Origin: an uncultured Caryophanales bacterium
GTDB lineage: Bacteria; Bacillota_I; Bacilli_A; RF39; UBA660
DNA length: 64,000 nucleotides
Assembly: GCA_905206805.1 (NCBI GenBank)
Contig: CAJLIR010000003.1
Coordinates: 55,969-119,968 of the forward strand
Direction of reading: 5' to 3'
Made by a program: the position numbers and the translations under genes. Numbering within the stretch: position 1 is the stretch's first letter; each line of letters begins with the position of its first letter. The notes under the pieces were generated by a model. That model was not told the origin of the DNA. It ran no database searches and saw only the letters and a program-made list of their open reading frames with translations. Below, one piece after another: positions 41,281-50,300 of this stretch.

Positions 41281-41622
41281 TCAACTTTTTAAATTATTAA
41301 TTTCTTTTTCTAAAGCATTTATAACTTTTTTCATCATATTTATTTGATCGTCAATTTCTTCTTTATTATTACTTTTGAACATATTTATTAAATTATCATC
41401 ATTAATTACATGCCGATTATTTTGATTTGAACTGCCTGATCTATTGTTCAAAACTTGTTGTTGTGCTGAATTTGTACACAAAACTTGTCCAATCAACATA
41501 AACCAGTTACCAAGTGAATTTTGTTCAGCTGGTGTTGATTCATCTAATAATAAATATCCAATAATAATTGCGCTTAACGTATATGTTTTTGAATTAATGC
41601 TCGGAATTATGTTCATAACCAT
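41281..41622 (-). CDS. Small conserved-looking membrane protein of unknown function
   Basis: About 113 aa. The N-terminal half has two weakly hydrophobic helices, 'SKTYTLSAIIIGYLLLDE' and 'LGNWFMLIGQVLCTNSAQQQ'. The C-terminal half is asparagine-rich and then forms a probable coiled coil (about 80-112, 'EIDDQINMMKKVINALEKEINNLK'). I know no function for this. The start is uncertain: ATG 41622 or ATG 41616, with GTG 41625 also possible; no strong ribosome site is visible. It is convergent with hsp20 and lies just after the ATPase gene on the minus strand, separated by a terminator. Confidence 0.6.
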   Translation of the reverse strand: MVMNIIPSINSKTYTLSAIIIGYLLLDESTPAEQNSLGNWFMLIGQVLCTNSAQQQVLNNRSGSSNQNNRHVINDDNLINMFKSNNKEEIDDQINMMKKVINALEKEINNLKS

Positions 41623-41645
41623 CACTATTAAAAGATATGCACAAT

Positions 41646-41670
41646 AAAAAAAAGTAGAAATGTTTCTACT
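41646..41670 (-). terminator. Rho-independent terminator of the P-type ATPase gene
   Basis: On the minus strand AGTAGAAA and TTTCTACT pair around a 2-base loop, followed by a run of seven T. It overlaps the stop codon of the ATPase. Confidence 0.8.
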
Positions 41671-44251
41671 AATCTTTAAATAGTCTTTTTAAAAAAGGTT
41701 TACCGATTTCATATAATAGTAATCCACTCATATTAAAGCATAAAACAATTAATAGTGGTAGTAATTTGATTTCTACAATATTAATAAATTTTCCAATTGG
41801 TGTTAGAAAAAATAAAATTTCAACAAAAGCAACAACTATTAATCCAATATTCATACACTTGTTAGAAAAAAATCCCTGTTTATAAATAGTTTCTTTTATG
41901 TTTCTACAAGATACTGCATATAATAATTCTTGAATTACTACAGTAAGTAATGCAAGTGATCTAGCTATATCTGAATTAAAAAATTTTAATGACACAAAAT
42001 AGGTAATTAGTGCAAAAATAGTTTCTATTAATGCAGAGAATATTATACTAGAAATTACAAAGTGTGTAAAAATAGGTTTATCAATTCCTCTAGGTTTTTG
42101 ATTCATAATATTTTTTTCTGGTTTTTCAAACGATAAACAAATACTCGGTACTGTATCGGTAATTAAATCTATAAATAATATATGTATTGGTAATAAAATT
42201 GTATGTCCCGTGAATATTCCTATTAAGACTGTAAATAATTCAGCAAAATTACTTGAAAGAGAGTATACAACATTATTTCTTATATTAGTAAAAATTCTTC
42301 TACCTTCTTCAACAGCGTCGACAATTGTTGAAAATGAATCATCAAGTAAAATTATATCCGCAACAGATTTTGTTACATCAGTTCCAGTTATTCCCATACC
42401 AATACCTACGTGCGCGTCTTTAATAGCTGGCGCATCATTAACTCCATCTCCAGTCATAGCAACCACTTTACCATTTGCTTGCCATGCAGCAACAATTCTT
42501 GATTTGTGAATTGGACTAACTCTAGCGTAAACGCTATATTTTTTTACAATTTCTTGTAATTCAAAATCGTTATATTTATCTAATTCAGAACCTATAATTC
42601 CTTCATTATTATTATTTATTATTCCTATTTCTTTGGCAATTGCACAGGCTGTATTTAAGGAATCCCCGGTAATCATAACTGGTCTAATGTGTGCATTTTT
42701 GCACTTTTGCACAGATTCTTTAATATCTACTCTAGGCGGATCAATTATACCAATCATTCCAACAAAAATTAAATTATTTTCTTCATTTAGTGTTTCTATA
42801 GAGTTTGTAGGAATATTTTTAAGTTCCTTATATGCGAAACCTATAACTCTTAGAGCATTATCAGCCATCTCTTTTTCTTTTTGTTTTATATCGAAAATTA
42901 ATGATGCAGATAATTCTTTAGTTATTTTATCTTCAATATATTTGCATTTCTCTAATAAGTTTTCTATACTTCCCTTTACTAAAATATAAGTTTTATTATC
43001 AATATTATTAACAGATGACATTAATTTTCGTTCACTATCAAATGGTGCAAAATTAATCCTTTGATATTTTTCTTTAATATATATAGGATCAATATTATTA
43101 TTTTTTAAATAATCATACATACAAGTTTCGGTTGGATCACCGATTAATTTGTTATTGCTAGTAATTGTTTCATTGGCTAATGACATTATGTAGTTTGCCA
43201 TTTTTTTATTTAAAATGTATTCTTCTTTTATTTGCATTTTATTTTGAGTGATTGTGCCAGTTTTGTCAGAACAAATAATATCAGTAGAACCAAGTGTTTC
43301 AACAGCACTCATTTGTCTAACAATTGTCTTTTTTTTAGCTAGGGCATTAGAACCTGTAGAAAGTGCAATTGTAATAACTGCAGGTAATCCCTCTGGAATA
43401 GCTGCAACAGCAAGTGATACACAAAGCATAATAATTTCAATCAATTTATAATTGTTTAATACTCCGTAGAAAAATATAAAAATAATAATTATAAAAACTA
43501 AGATTGTAATTTTCTTACTAATTTCATTCATTTTAATTTGGAGTGGGGTACTAACTTCATAAGGAGTATTTAAAGATTTAGCGATGCTCCCTATTTCAGT
43601 ATCCATTCCAGTTTTTATTACAATTGCTTCTACGGTGCCATTAATAATGTTACAACCTGAAAACAGCATATTACTTTGTTCTTGAATTAAAAGTGAATCA
43701 TTTAACATTTTGTTAGTTTTTTTTACAGGTATTGATTCTCCTGTCAATGGAGATTCATCAACACTAAGATTAGACTCGGAAATAATTCTTGCATCTGCCG
43801 GAATTTTGTCTCCAGCTTCTAACAAAATAATATCTCCTGGAACAATTAATATAGAATCTACAATCACAATTTTTCCGTTTCTTCTTATTTTGCAAGTAGA
43901 TGTTGAATAATTTTTTAAACTTGATAATGTTACTTCGGCTTTTTGTTCTTGAATGAAACTCATTATAGCGTTTAATAATACAACAATTGTTATTACAATT
44001 GTATCAGTATATTCGTGAGAAAATAAATAACCATAAACAAACATTATAATAGCGACAATTATTAAAATAATAATCATTGGCTCATTAAACTGACTAATAA
44101 AACGTTTAAATGGTGATTTTCCTTTAGCTTCCTTTATTTCATTTTTACCATATTCAATAATTCTTCCTTGAATTTTATCCTGATCCATCCCGTTTCTAGA
44201 TGAATCGAATTCTTTAAAAATCTCATTGAGATCCTTATTATAAAAATTCAT
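41669..44251 (-). CDS. Calcium-transporting P-type ATPase (type IIA-like)
   Basis: An 860-aa P2-type ATPase exporting Ca2+ (or a related cation) across the plasma membrane. There are ten membrane helices. The actuator loop 'SPLTGES' lies near residue 150, 'PEGLPAVITIALS' is the SERCA-type M4 site with the ion-binding Glu, phosphorylated D329 lies in 'CSDKTGT', 'KGSIENLLEKC' and 'MITGDSLNTA' mark the N and P domains, and 'MTGDGVNDAPAIKDAHVGIGM' is the hinge. The M5-M6 region 'NFAELFTVLIG' and 'LIDLITDTVPSICLSFE' adds coordinating residues. Start at ATG 44251, 6 bases after AGGTAGG; an earlier in-frame ATG at 44272 precedes that site. The substrate is inferred from PEGLP. Confidence 0.92.
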   Translation of the reverse strand: MNFYNKDLNEIFKEFDSSRNGMDQDKIQGRIIEYGKNEIKEAKGKSPFKRFISQFNEPMIIILIIVAIIMFVYGYLFSHEYTDTIVITIVVLLNAIMSFIQEQKAEVTLSSLKNYSTSTCKIRRNGKIVIVDSILIVPGDIILLEAGDKIPADARIISESNLSVDESPLTGESIPVKKTNKMLNDSLLIQEQSNMLFSGCNIINGTVEAIVIKTGMDTEIGSIAKSLNTPYEVSTPLQIKMNEISKKITILVFIIIIFIFFYGVLNNYKLIEIIMLCVSLAVAAIPEGLPAVITIALSTGSNALAKKKTIVRQMSAVETLGSTDIICSDKTGTITQNKMQIKEEYILNKKMANYIMSLANETITSNNKLIGDPTETCMYDYLKNNNIDPIYIKEKYQRINFAPFDSERKLMSSVNNIDNKTYILVKGSIENLLEKCKYIEDKITKELSASLIFDIKQKEKEMADNALRVIGFAYKELKNIPTNSIETLNEENNLIFVGMIGIIDPPRVDIKESVQKCKNAHIRPVMITGDSLNTACAIAKEIGIINNNNEGIIGSELDKYNDFELQEIVKKYSVYARVSPIHKSRIVAAWQANGKVVAMTGDGVNDAPAIKDAHVGIGMGITGTDVTKSVADIILLDDSFSTIVDAVEEGRRIFTNIRNNVVYSLSSNFAELFTVLIGIFTGHTILLPIHILFIDLITDTVPSICLSFEKPEKNIMNQKPRGIDKPIFTHFVISSIIFSALIETIFALITYFVSLKFFNSDIARSLALLTVVIQELLYAVSCRNIKETIYKQGFFSNKCMNIGLIVVAFVEILFFLTPIGKFINIVEIKLLPLLIVLCFNMSGLLLYEIGKPFLKRLFKD

Positions 44252-44374
44252 AATGTGCCTACCTTTCTTCAAATAAATTGTATCATTTAAATAAAAAAAA
44301 TTCTACAAATTATACATATAAGAAAGATATATTAATTATTTTGAAAAATAAAATAAAAAAATCATAAAAAAGCC

Positions 44375-44403
44375 TTGCTTTTCATATATTTTTATTGTAT
44401 AAT
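44375..44403 (+). promoter_or_regulatory. Promoter of the S10 ribosomal operon
   Basis: TTGCTT (44375-44380) and TATAAT (44398-44403) with a 17-bp spacer. Confidence 0.7.
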
Positions 44404-44536
44404 TTTGAATGTGTGGCATGCATTGATGTGTGAGGTTGCCGATACACCAGGTTAAGTTGTTAATAAATTTAAAATGATTATCGGGTTTTTACACGGAGCA
44501 AGTCTATACTGGATATAGGCGAAGGGAGGATACAAT
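44404..44536 (+). promoter_or_regulatory. Structured leader of the S10 operon
   Basis: About 130 bases, clearly less AT-rich than the gaps around it. CCGATA (44439-44444) can pair with TATCGG (44479-44484), and GTCTATA (44502-44508) with TATAGGC (44514-44520, one G-U) just before the GGGAGG site. This resembles the structured 5' leader in front of rpsJ in many Firmicutes; a regulator (possibly a ribosomal protein) is likely but not identifiable from sequence. Confidence 0.55.
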
Positions 44537-44848
44537 ATGTCAAATACTAAAGTTCGTATTAAGGCTAGAGCATATGATCATAAAAGTTTAGATCAAGCTT
44601 GTGCTAAAATAGTTGATACTGTTAAGAGAACTGGTGGAGAAGTAAGTGGACCAATTCCATTACCAACAGAAATCGAAAAAGTAACAATCTTAAGAGCTGT
44701 TCACAAATACAAAGATTCACGTGAACAATTCGAAAAAAGAACACACAAAAGACTTATTGATATCACAAATCCAAGCAAGGAAACTATTGACGCACTAGCT
44801 CATTTAGATATTCCAAGCGGTGTTGATATCAAAATTGATACTAAATAA
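44537..44848 (+). CDS. rpsJ: 30S ribosomal protein S10
   Basis: S10/NusE, 103 aa: 'KVRIKARAYDHKSLDQACAKIVDTVKRTGGEVSGPIPLPT', then 'HKYKDSREQFEKRTHKRLIDI'. Binds the 30S head and, as NusE, couples transcription to translation with NusB/NusG. First gene of the S10 operon, after the long leader. Confidence 0.98.
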   Translation: MSNTKVRIKARAYDHKSLDQACAKIVDTVKRTGGEVSGPIPLPTEIEKVTILRAVHKYKDSREQFEKRTHKRLIDITNPSKETIDALAHLDIPSGVDIKIDTK

Positions 44849-44863
44849 TAGGAGGAAAAAAGT

Positions 44864-45583
44864 ATGAAAGGAATCTTAGGTCGTAAAATTGGAATGACTC
44901 AAGTATTTACAAAATCTGGAAAATTGATTCCTGTAACTGTTGTTAGTGTTGAACCAAATGTTGTAACACAAATTAAGACAAAAGAAAACGATGGTTATGA
45001 AGCTATTCAATTAGGATTTGATACAAAGAGAGAAAAGTTAGCGACAAAAGCTTCTATTGGACATACCAATAAAGCTAATACTACACCTAAGCGCTTCTTT
45101 AGAGAAATAAAAGGTGTAGAGATCAGTAATTATACTTTAGGTCAAGAAGTTAAAGTAGATATATTTACTGAAGGAGAAATGGTTGACGTAACTGGTACAA
45201 CTAAAGGAAAAGGTTTCCAAGGTGTTATCAAACGTCATGGTCAAAGTAGAGGGCCTATGGGACATGGTTCACATTATCACAGAAAACCTGGATCAATGGG
45301 AACAATGAGACCAATGCGTGTATTCAAAGGTAAAGCATTACCAGGACACATGGGTATTGATACAGTAACAATTCAAAATCTTGAAATTGTAGCTGTAGAT
45401 GTTGAAAATAATGTAATCTTAATCAAAGGTAATGTTCCAGGAGCAAACAAGTCTTTAGTTATTATTAAGACTGCTGTAAAAAATCCGGGAAAAATCAATG
45501 AAAGAGAAGAATTAATTTCTTATACTGAAAACGACTCTACTGTAGAAAATAATGAATCAGCAACTGCTGAGTCAGAAAATTAG
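44864..45583 (+). CDS. rplC: 50S ribosomal protein L3 with acidic tail
   Basis: L3, 239 aa, an early assembly protein near the peptidyl transferase centre. 'GILGRKIGMTQVF' start and 'GTTKGKGFQGVIKRHGQSRGPMGHGSHYHRKPGSMG' extension loop are canonical. The C-terminus continues about 30 residues past the usual end with an acidic, serine/asparagine-rich tail ('ENDSTVENNESATAESEN'), which most homologues lack. Confidence 0.98.
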   Translation: MKGILGRKIGMTQVFTKSGKLIPVTVVSVEPNVVTQIKTKENDGYEAIQLGFDTKREKLATKASIGHTNKANTTPKRFFREIKGVEISNYTLGQEVKVDIFTEGEMVDVTGTTKGKGFQGVIKRHGQSRGPMGHGSHYHRKPGSMGTMRPMRVFKGKALPGHMGIDTVTIQNLEIVAVDVENNVILIKGNVPGANKSLVIIKTAVKNPGKINEREELISYTENDSTVENNESATAESEN

Positions 45584-45597
45584 TAGGAGGTATATAA

Positions 45598-46227
45598 ATG
45601 AAAAATATATCTGTATTAAATATTAAAGGTGAAAAAGTAAAAGAAATTACTTTAAATGAAACAGTTTTTGGAATTGAACCAAATGACGCTGTTTTATATG
45701 ATGCAATTACATTATCAAGAAACAATTCTAGACAAGCAAGTGCCAACACTAAAACACGTAGTGAAGTAAGTGGTGGAGGAAAGAAACCATGGAGACAAAA
45801 AGGAACAGGACGTGCTCGTCAAGGTAGTACTAGAGCTCCACATTGGTATCATGGTGGTGTAGTATTTGGACCAACTCCAAATCGTAATTACACTAAGAAA
45901 ATGAATAAGAAAGAAAGAAGATTAGCTTTAAAATCTGCATTATCATATAAATTGATTGATTCAGAAATGATTGTTTTAGACGCTATGAAATTAGAAAGTG
46001 GAAAAACGAAAGAAGCTATTCAAGTTCTTACTAATTTAAAAGTTAATAATGAAAAAACATTAATCGTTGTTAATGAATTAGATGAAAATCTAGTTTTAGC
46101 TACTCGTAATTTAGCTAATGTTATCTTACTTGAAACAGATGAAATCAATACATTAGATGTTGTATCTGCAGATAGATTAGTTATTACTGAAGATGCTGTT
46201 AAAAAAATAGAGGAGGTGCTAGCATAA
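45598..46227 (+). CDS. rplD: 50S ribosomal protein L4
   Basis: L4, 209 aa, reaches into the exit tunnel through the loop 'GGGKKPWRQKGTGRARQGSTRAPHWYHGGVVFGP'. The C-terminal globular domain is complete. In some bacteria L4 represses its own operon; whether it does so through the leader here is unknown. One base separates it from rplW. Confidence 0.98.
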   Translation: MKNISVLNIKGEKVKEITLNETVFGIEPNDAVLYDAITLSRNNSRQASANTKTRSEVSGGGKKPWRQKGTGRARQGSTRAPHWYHGGVVFGPTPNRNYTKKMNKKERRLALKSALSYKLIDSEMIVLDAMKLESGKTKEAIQVLTNLKVNNEKTLIVVNELDENLVLATRNLANVILLETDEINTLDVVSADRLVITEDAVKKIEEVLA

Positions 46228-46228
46228 T

Positions 46229-46507
46229 ATGAATAATTATAGAGATATCATAAAAGCACCAATTATAACTGAAAAAAGTTCTACTTTAGCACAAAATAAT
46301 ACTTATGTATTTAGTGTTGATGTTAAAGCAAATAAAACACAAATCAAAGAAGCTATAGAAAAAGTATTCAATGTTAGTGTTGAAAATGTAAATACAGTTA
46401 ACGTAAAACCAAAGAAAAAAAGAGTTGGACGTTATGCTGGAAAAACAAACAGAGTAAAAAAAGCAATTGTTAAATTAAAAAAAGGAAGTTCAATTGAACT
46501 TAATTAA
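46229..46507 (+). CDS. rplW: 50S ribosomal protein L23
   Basis: L23, 92 aa: 'DIIKAPIITEKSSTLAQNNTYVFSVDVKANKTQIKEAIEKVFNV' and 'KKKRVGRYAGKTNRVKKAIVKLK'. It sits at the tunnel exit and is the docking site for trigger factor and SRP. Confidence 0.98.
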   Translation: MNNYRDIIKAPIITEKSSTLAQNNTYVFSVDVKANKTQIKEAIEKVFNVSVENVNTVNVKPKKKRVGRYAGKTNRVKKAIVKLKKGSSIELN

Positions 46508-46525
46508 CTCTAAAGGAGGATTAAT

Positions 46526-47356
46526 ATGCCAGTAAGAAATTATAAACCAATGACTAATGGTCAAAGAGGAAAATCAACATTAATTAATGATGAAATTACA
46601 ACAACAATTCCTGAAAAATCATTAGTTGTTACATTAAAGAAAAATGGTGGTCGTAATAATCAAGGTAGAATTACAGTAAGACACCGTGGTGGTGGAGCTA
46701 AAAGAAAATACCGTGTTATTGATTTCAAAAGAAATAAAGACGGTGTAGTAGGAACTGTAGTTTCAATTGAATACGATCCGAATAGATCTGCTAACATTGC
46801 TTTAATTAGTTATACTGATGGAGAAAAAAGATATATCATTGCTCCAAAAGGTATAAAAGTAGGAAATAAAATTGAAAGTGGAGATAATGTAGATATCAAA
46901 GTTGGTAACTCATGTCCACTAGCTAATATTCCAGAAGGAACATTAGTTCATAATATTGAACTTAAAGCAGGAAAAGGTGCTCAAATGGCTCGTTCTGCAG
47001 GTTCAAGCGTTCAAATCCTTGGTAGAGAAGGAAAATATACATTACTTCGTTTAAGTAGTGGAGAAGTTCGTAAAGTATTAAGTACTTGTCGTGCAACAAT
47101 CGGTGAAGTAGGAAATGCTGATCACGAATTAGTAAGTTTAGGAAAAGCTGGTCGTAAAAGACATATGGGAATTAGACCAACTGTTCGTGGTTCTGTTATG
47201 AACCCTAATGATCACCCACATGGTGGTGGTGAAGGACGTGCACCAATCGGTCGTAAAGGTCCAGTTACTCCTTGGGGTAAACCAGCATTAGGATACAAGA
47301 CACGTGACAAGAAAAAAGCTTCAAATAAGTTAATTGTTCGTCGTCGTAAAAAATAA
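46526..47356 (+). CDS. rplB: 50S ribosomal protein L2
   Basis: L2, 276 aa, needed for subunit joining and peptidyl transfer. 'GRITVRHRGGGAKRKYRVIDFKR' and the C-terminal 'VRGSVMNPNDHPHGGGEGRAPIGRKGPVTPWGKPALG' with the conserved His are intact. Confidence 0.98.
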   Translation: MPVRNYKPMTNGQRGKSTLINDEITTTIPEKSLVVTLKKNGGRNNQGRITVRHRGGGAKRKYRVIDFKRNKDGVVGTVVSIEYDPNRSANIALISYTDGEKRYIIAPKGIKVGNKIESGDNVDIKVGNSCPLANIPEGTLVHNIELKAGKGAQMARSAGSSVQILGREGKYTLLRLSSGEVRKVLSTCRATIGEVGNADHELVSLGKAGRKRHMGIRPTVRGSVMNPNDHPHGGGEGRAPIGRKGPVTPWGKPALGYKTRDKKKASNKLIVRRRKK

Positions 47357-47368
47357 GGGAAAGGATGA

Positions 47369-47647
47369 TTGAAATTGGGTAGAAGTATTAAAAAAGGTCC
47401 ATATGCAGAAGAAAGCTTAATGAAAAAAGTAGCAGCTGTTACTGCATCTGGAAAAAAAGAAGTTATTAAAACATGGTCTCGTCGCTCAACAATCTTCCCT
47501 GATTTTGTTGGACATACATTTGCTGTTCATAATGGAAAAGAATTTATTCCAGTTTATGTAACAGACGATATGGTAGGTCATAAATTAGGTGAATTTGCAC
47601 CAACTCGTAAATTTGGTGGACACGGCGAAGATAAAGATAAAAAATAG
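47369..47647 (+). CDS. rpsS: 30S ribosomal protein S19 (TTG start)
   Basis: S19, about 90-92 aa: 'GRSIKKGPYAEESLMKKV', 'IKTWSRRSTIFPDFVGHTFAVHNGKEFIPVYVTDDMVGHKLGEFAPTRKF'. It binds the 30S head near the A site with S13. No ATG is in frame; translation must begin at TTG 47369 or TTG 47375. The latter gives the usual MGRS start with AAAGG about 10 bases upstream, the former is closer to the ribosome site. Confidence 0.96.
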   Translation: MKLGRSIKKGPYAEESLMKKVAAVTASGKKEVIKTWSRRSTIFPDFVGHTFAVHNGKEFIPVYVTDDMVGHKLGEFAPTRKFGGHGEDKDKK

Positions 47648-47668
47648 TTGCCAGGAAGGAGGACTAAA

Positions 47669-48004
47669 ATGGAAGCAAAGGCGATTGCAAAAGATGTTAG
47701 AATTGCGCCTCGTAAAGCTCGTTTAGTTATAGATTTAGTACGTAATAAAAGTGTTATCGAAGCTGATACAATTTTAGCTAATATAAATAAAGAAGCAGCA
47801 AGATTAATACGTAAAGTATTAACATCAGCTGTAGCAAATGCAGAAAACAATTTAGGTTTAAATAAAAATAATTTATATGTTAAAGAAGCCTATATTAATG
47901 AAGGTCAAACTTTAAAAAGAATGAAATTTGGTTCTCGTGGACACGTAGATCCAATTAAAAAAAGATCAAGTCATATAACAATTGTTGTTAGTGAAAAAAA
48001 TTAA
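47669..48004 (+). CDS. rplV: 50S ribosomal protein L22
   Basis: L22, 111 aa, lines the exit tunnel by its beta-hairpin: 'AKDVRIAPRKARLVIDLVRNKSV' and 'RMKFGSRGHVDPIKKRSSHITIVV'. ATG 47669 is 6 bases after AAGGAGG; in-frame non-ATG codons farther upstream precede that site. Confidence 0.97.
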   Translation: MEAKAIAKDVRIAPRKARLVIDLVRNKSVIEADTILANINKEAARLIRKVLTSAVANAENNLGLNKNNLYVKEAYINEGQTLKRMKFGSRGHVDPIKKRSSHITIVVSEKN

Positions 48005-48022
48005 AAGAAAGGTGGTAAACTG

Positions 48023-48703
48023 ATGGGTCAAAAAGTTAGTCCAATAGGACTTAGAATTGGTATTAACAAAACTTGGGAATCTAAGTGGTATGCTGATAAC
48101 AAAGATTTTGCTAAGTTTTTAAATAATGATGTTGAGATTCGTAAGTTTTTATCAAAAAAATTAAAAGACGCAGCAGTTTCAAGTATTCTTATTGAAAGAA
48201 ATGCTAAGAAAACTAATGTAATCATTAATACCGCAAAACCAGGTGTTGTAATTGGTCACGGTGGAGATGAAATTGAAAAAATTAAGAATCAATTATCAAA
48301 ACTAGTTAATGAAGATATACAAATTTCAATTATGGAAATTAAAAATCCAGATTTAGATGCAGCTTTGGTTGCAGAACAAATTGCACATCAAATTGAAAAT
48401 CGTGTATCATTTAGAATAGCTCAAAAAAGAGCAATTAGAAATACAATGAAAGCAGGAGCAAAAGGAATTAAAACTTCTGTATCTGGTCGTTTAGGTGGAG
48501 CAGATATGGCGAGAACTGAAGGCTATACTGAAGGAAACATTCCACTTCATACTTTAAGAGCAAATATTGATTATGCTCACAAAGAAGCTGATACAACTTA
48601 TGGTAAAATCGGTGTAAAAGTATGGATTTATAAAGGAGAAATCCTTCCTGGAACAAAGAACAAGGGAGGTAATAACGATGGCAGTAATACCAAAAAGAAC
48701 TAA
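48023..48703 (+). CDS. rpsC: 30S ribosomal protein S3
   Basis: S3, 226 aa, mRNA entry-channel protein with helicase activity. KH domain 'GVVIGHGGDEIEKIKNQL' and C-terminal 'RLGGADMARTEGYTEGNIPLHTLRANIDYA' are present. The end runs 26 bases into rplP, a longer overlap than usual, through a Gly/Asn-rich tail. Confidence 0.98.
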   Translation: MGQKVSPIGLRIGINKTWESKWYADNKDFAKFLNNDVEIRKFLSKKLKDAAVSSILIERNAKKTNVIINTAKPGVVIGHGGDEIEKIKNQLSKLVNEDIQISIMEIKNPDLDAALVAEQIAHQIENRVSFRIAQKRAIRNTMKAGAKGIKTSVSGRLGGADMARTEGYTEGNIPLHTLRANIDYAHKEADTTYGKIGVKVWIYKGEILPGTKNKGGNNDGSNTKKN

Positions 48704-49109
48704 ATATAGAAGACCTCATCGTTTAAGATACGATGGAGTTGCTAAAGGAAATACTAAACTAACATTTGGTGAATATGGTTTAATGGCAATGGAAGGTGCT
48801 TGGATTACTCAACAACAAATCGAAGCTGCTCGTATTGCAATGACACGTTATATGAAACGTGGAGGAAAAGTTTGGATAAATATTTTCCCTCATCTTTCAT
48901 TAACTAAAATTCCTCTAGAAACTCGTATGGGTAAAGGTAAAGGACAACCTGAAGTATGGGTTGCTGTTGTAAAACAAGGTAAAATTATGTTTGAAATTGG
49001 AGGCGTTGACGAACAAACTGCTCGTGAGGCTTTAAGACTTGCTATGCATAAACTTCCAATTAAATGTAAATTTGTAACTAAAGAAAGTGGTGAAGCTAGT
49101 GAAAAATAG
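48678..49109 (+). CDS. rplP: 50S ribosomal protein L16
   Basis: L16, 143 aa, organises the A-site and central protuberance: 'IPKRTKYRRPHR', 'GAWITQQQIEAARIAMTRYMKRGGKVWINIFP', 'RMGKGKGQPEVWVAVVKQGKIMFEI'. The ATG follows GGGAGG inside the rpsC end, so translation is coupled. Confidence 0.98.
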   Translation: MAVIPKRTKYRRPHRLRYDGVAKGNTKLTFGEYGLMAMEGAWITQQQIEAARIAMTRYMKRGGKVWINIFPHLSLTKIPLETRMGKGKGQPEVWVAVVKQGKIMFEIGGVDEQTAREALRLAMHKLPIKCKFVTKESGEASEK

Positions 49110-49293
49110 TGAAATTAGAGAATTAACAAATGAACAAATACTAGCTAAGATAGATGAGTATAAAGAAGAATTATTTAATTTACGTTTTAGCCAAGCTACT
49201 GGAAATCTTGAAAAACCTTCAAGAATTAATGAACTTAGAAAATTAGTAGCACGTATGAAAACAATTCTACGTGAAAGAGAACTAAATAAATAG
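49099..49293 (+). CDS. rpmC: 50S ribosomal protein L29 (GTG start)
   Basis: L29, 64 aa, two-helix protein at the tunnel exit: 'NSEIRELTNEQILAKIDEYKEELFNLRFSQATGNLEKPSRI'. GTG 49099 gives the normal length and begins 5 bases after GGTGA; it overlaps the rplP end by 11 bases. Earlier in-frame GTGs at 49087 and 49090 are unlikely. Confidence 0.95.
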   Translation: MKNSEIRELTNEQILAKIDEYKEELFNLRFSQATGNLEKPSRINELRKLVARMKTILRERELNK

Positions 49294-49303
49294 GGAGGCT
49301 TAC

Positions 49304-49564
49304 ATGGAAGAAAAAAGAAAACGTGAAGAAATTGGAAAAGTTGTAAGTGATAAAGCTGATAAAACAATTACAGTTTTAGTTGAAACTTATGTAACAAATC
49401 CTAAATATAAAAAACGTGTTAAATATTCTAAAAAATATACTGCACATGATGAAAAAAACGAAGCTAAAGTCGGAGATATAGTGCGTATTGTTGAAACTAG
49501 ACCATTATCAAAAATGAAAAGATATCGTTTAGTTGAAATAATTGAAAAAGCAATTATTTTATAA
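49304..49564 (+). CDS. rpsQ: 30S ribosomal protein S17
   Basis: S17, 86 aa, OB-fold primary binder of 16S rRNA helix 11: 'EEIGKVVSDKADKTITVLVETYVTNPKYKKRVKYSKKYTAHDE' and 'VGDIVRIVETRPLSKMKRYRLVEI'. GGGAGG precedes the ATG. Confidence 0.98.
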   Translation: MEEKRKREEIGKVVSDKADKTITVLVETYVTNPKYKKRVKYSKKYTAHDEKNEAKVGDIVRIVETRPLSKMKRYRLVEIIEKAIIL

Positions 49565-49588
49565 TTGTAAACGAAGGAGGATTAATAT

Positions 49589-49954
49589 ATGATTCAACCA
49601 GAAAGCCGTTTAAAAGTTGCTGACAATTCTGGAGCTCGTGAATTATCTGTAATTAGAGTTCTAGGTGGAAGTAAAGTAAAAACTGGTAACATTGGTGATA
49701 TAGTTGTTGGAACTATTAAAAAAGCAACTCCTAACGGTACAGTTGGAAAAGGAAAAGTTGTAAAGGCTGTTGTAGTTAGAAGCAAATTTGGTCTAAGAAG
49801 AGAAGATGGATCTTATATTAAGTTTGATGATAATGCTTGTGTTATTATTAAAGATGATAAAAGTCCAGTTGGAACTCGTGTATTTGGACCAGTAGCACGT
49901 GAATTACGTGAAAATTTTATGAAGATTGTATCACTTGCTAAAGAAGTGTTATAA
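49589..49954 (+). CDS. rplN: 50S ribosomal protein L14
   Basis: L14, 121 aa: 'MIQPESRLKVADNSGARELSVIRVLGGS' and 'GTRVFGPVARELREN'. Forms intersubunit bridges and is the target of the silencing factor RsfS. Starts the spc part of the operon. Confidence 0.98.
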   Translation: MIQPESRLKVADNSGARELSVIRVLGGSKVKTGNIGDIVVGTIKKATPNGTVGKGKVVKAVVVRSKFGLRREDGSYIKFDDNACVIIKDDKSPVGTRVFGPVARELRENFMKIVSLAKEVL

Positions 49955-49974
49955 ATCGTATTGGAGGGAAATGC

Positions 49975-50283
49975 ATGAACTTTAAAGTTGGAGATAAAGT
50001 TGTTGTTATTGCTGGTAAAGATAAAGGTAAAGAAGGAAAAATAACTAAAACTTTCAAATCAGAAAATAAAGTTATCGTTGAAGGCGTAAACATGATAAAA
50101 AAACATGTTAAACCAAATGGAGAAGCTGCAGGTAGTATCGTTGATATGGAAGCGCCAATTCATGCTTCAAATGTAATGATTCTTGATCCTAAAACAAACA
50201 AAAGAACCAGAATAGGACATACTGTTGATAAAAAAGGGAATAAAGTTAGATGTACAAAAAAATCTAATGAAATTCTTAATTAA
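49975..50283 (+). CDS. rplX: 50S ribosomal protein L24
   Basis: L24, 102 aa, assembly initiator with an N-terminal KOW motif 'FKVGDKVVVIAGKDKGKEGKITK' and 'EGVNMIKKHVKPNGEAAGSIVDMEAPIHASNVM'. Confidence 0.98.
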   Translation: MNFKVGDKVVVIAGKDKGKEGKITKTFKSENKVIVEGVNMIKKHVKPNGEAAGSIVDMEAPIHASNVMILDPKTNKRTRIGHTVDKKGNKVRCTKKSNEILN

Positions 50284-50300
50284 TTGGAAGGAGGGTATAT

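Noticed and set aside
41448..41490. Extra CAAAACTTG repeats extending the intergenic family into the 41281 gene
   Set aside because: They correspond to two Gln-Val-Leu codon runs in the protein, so coding explains them.
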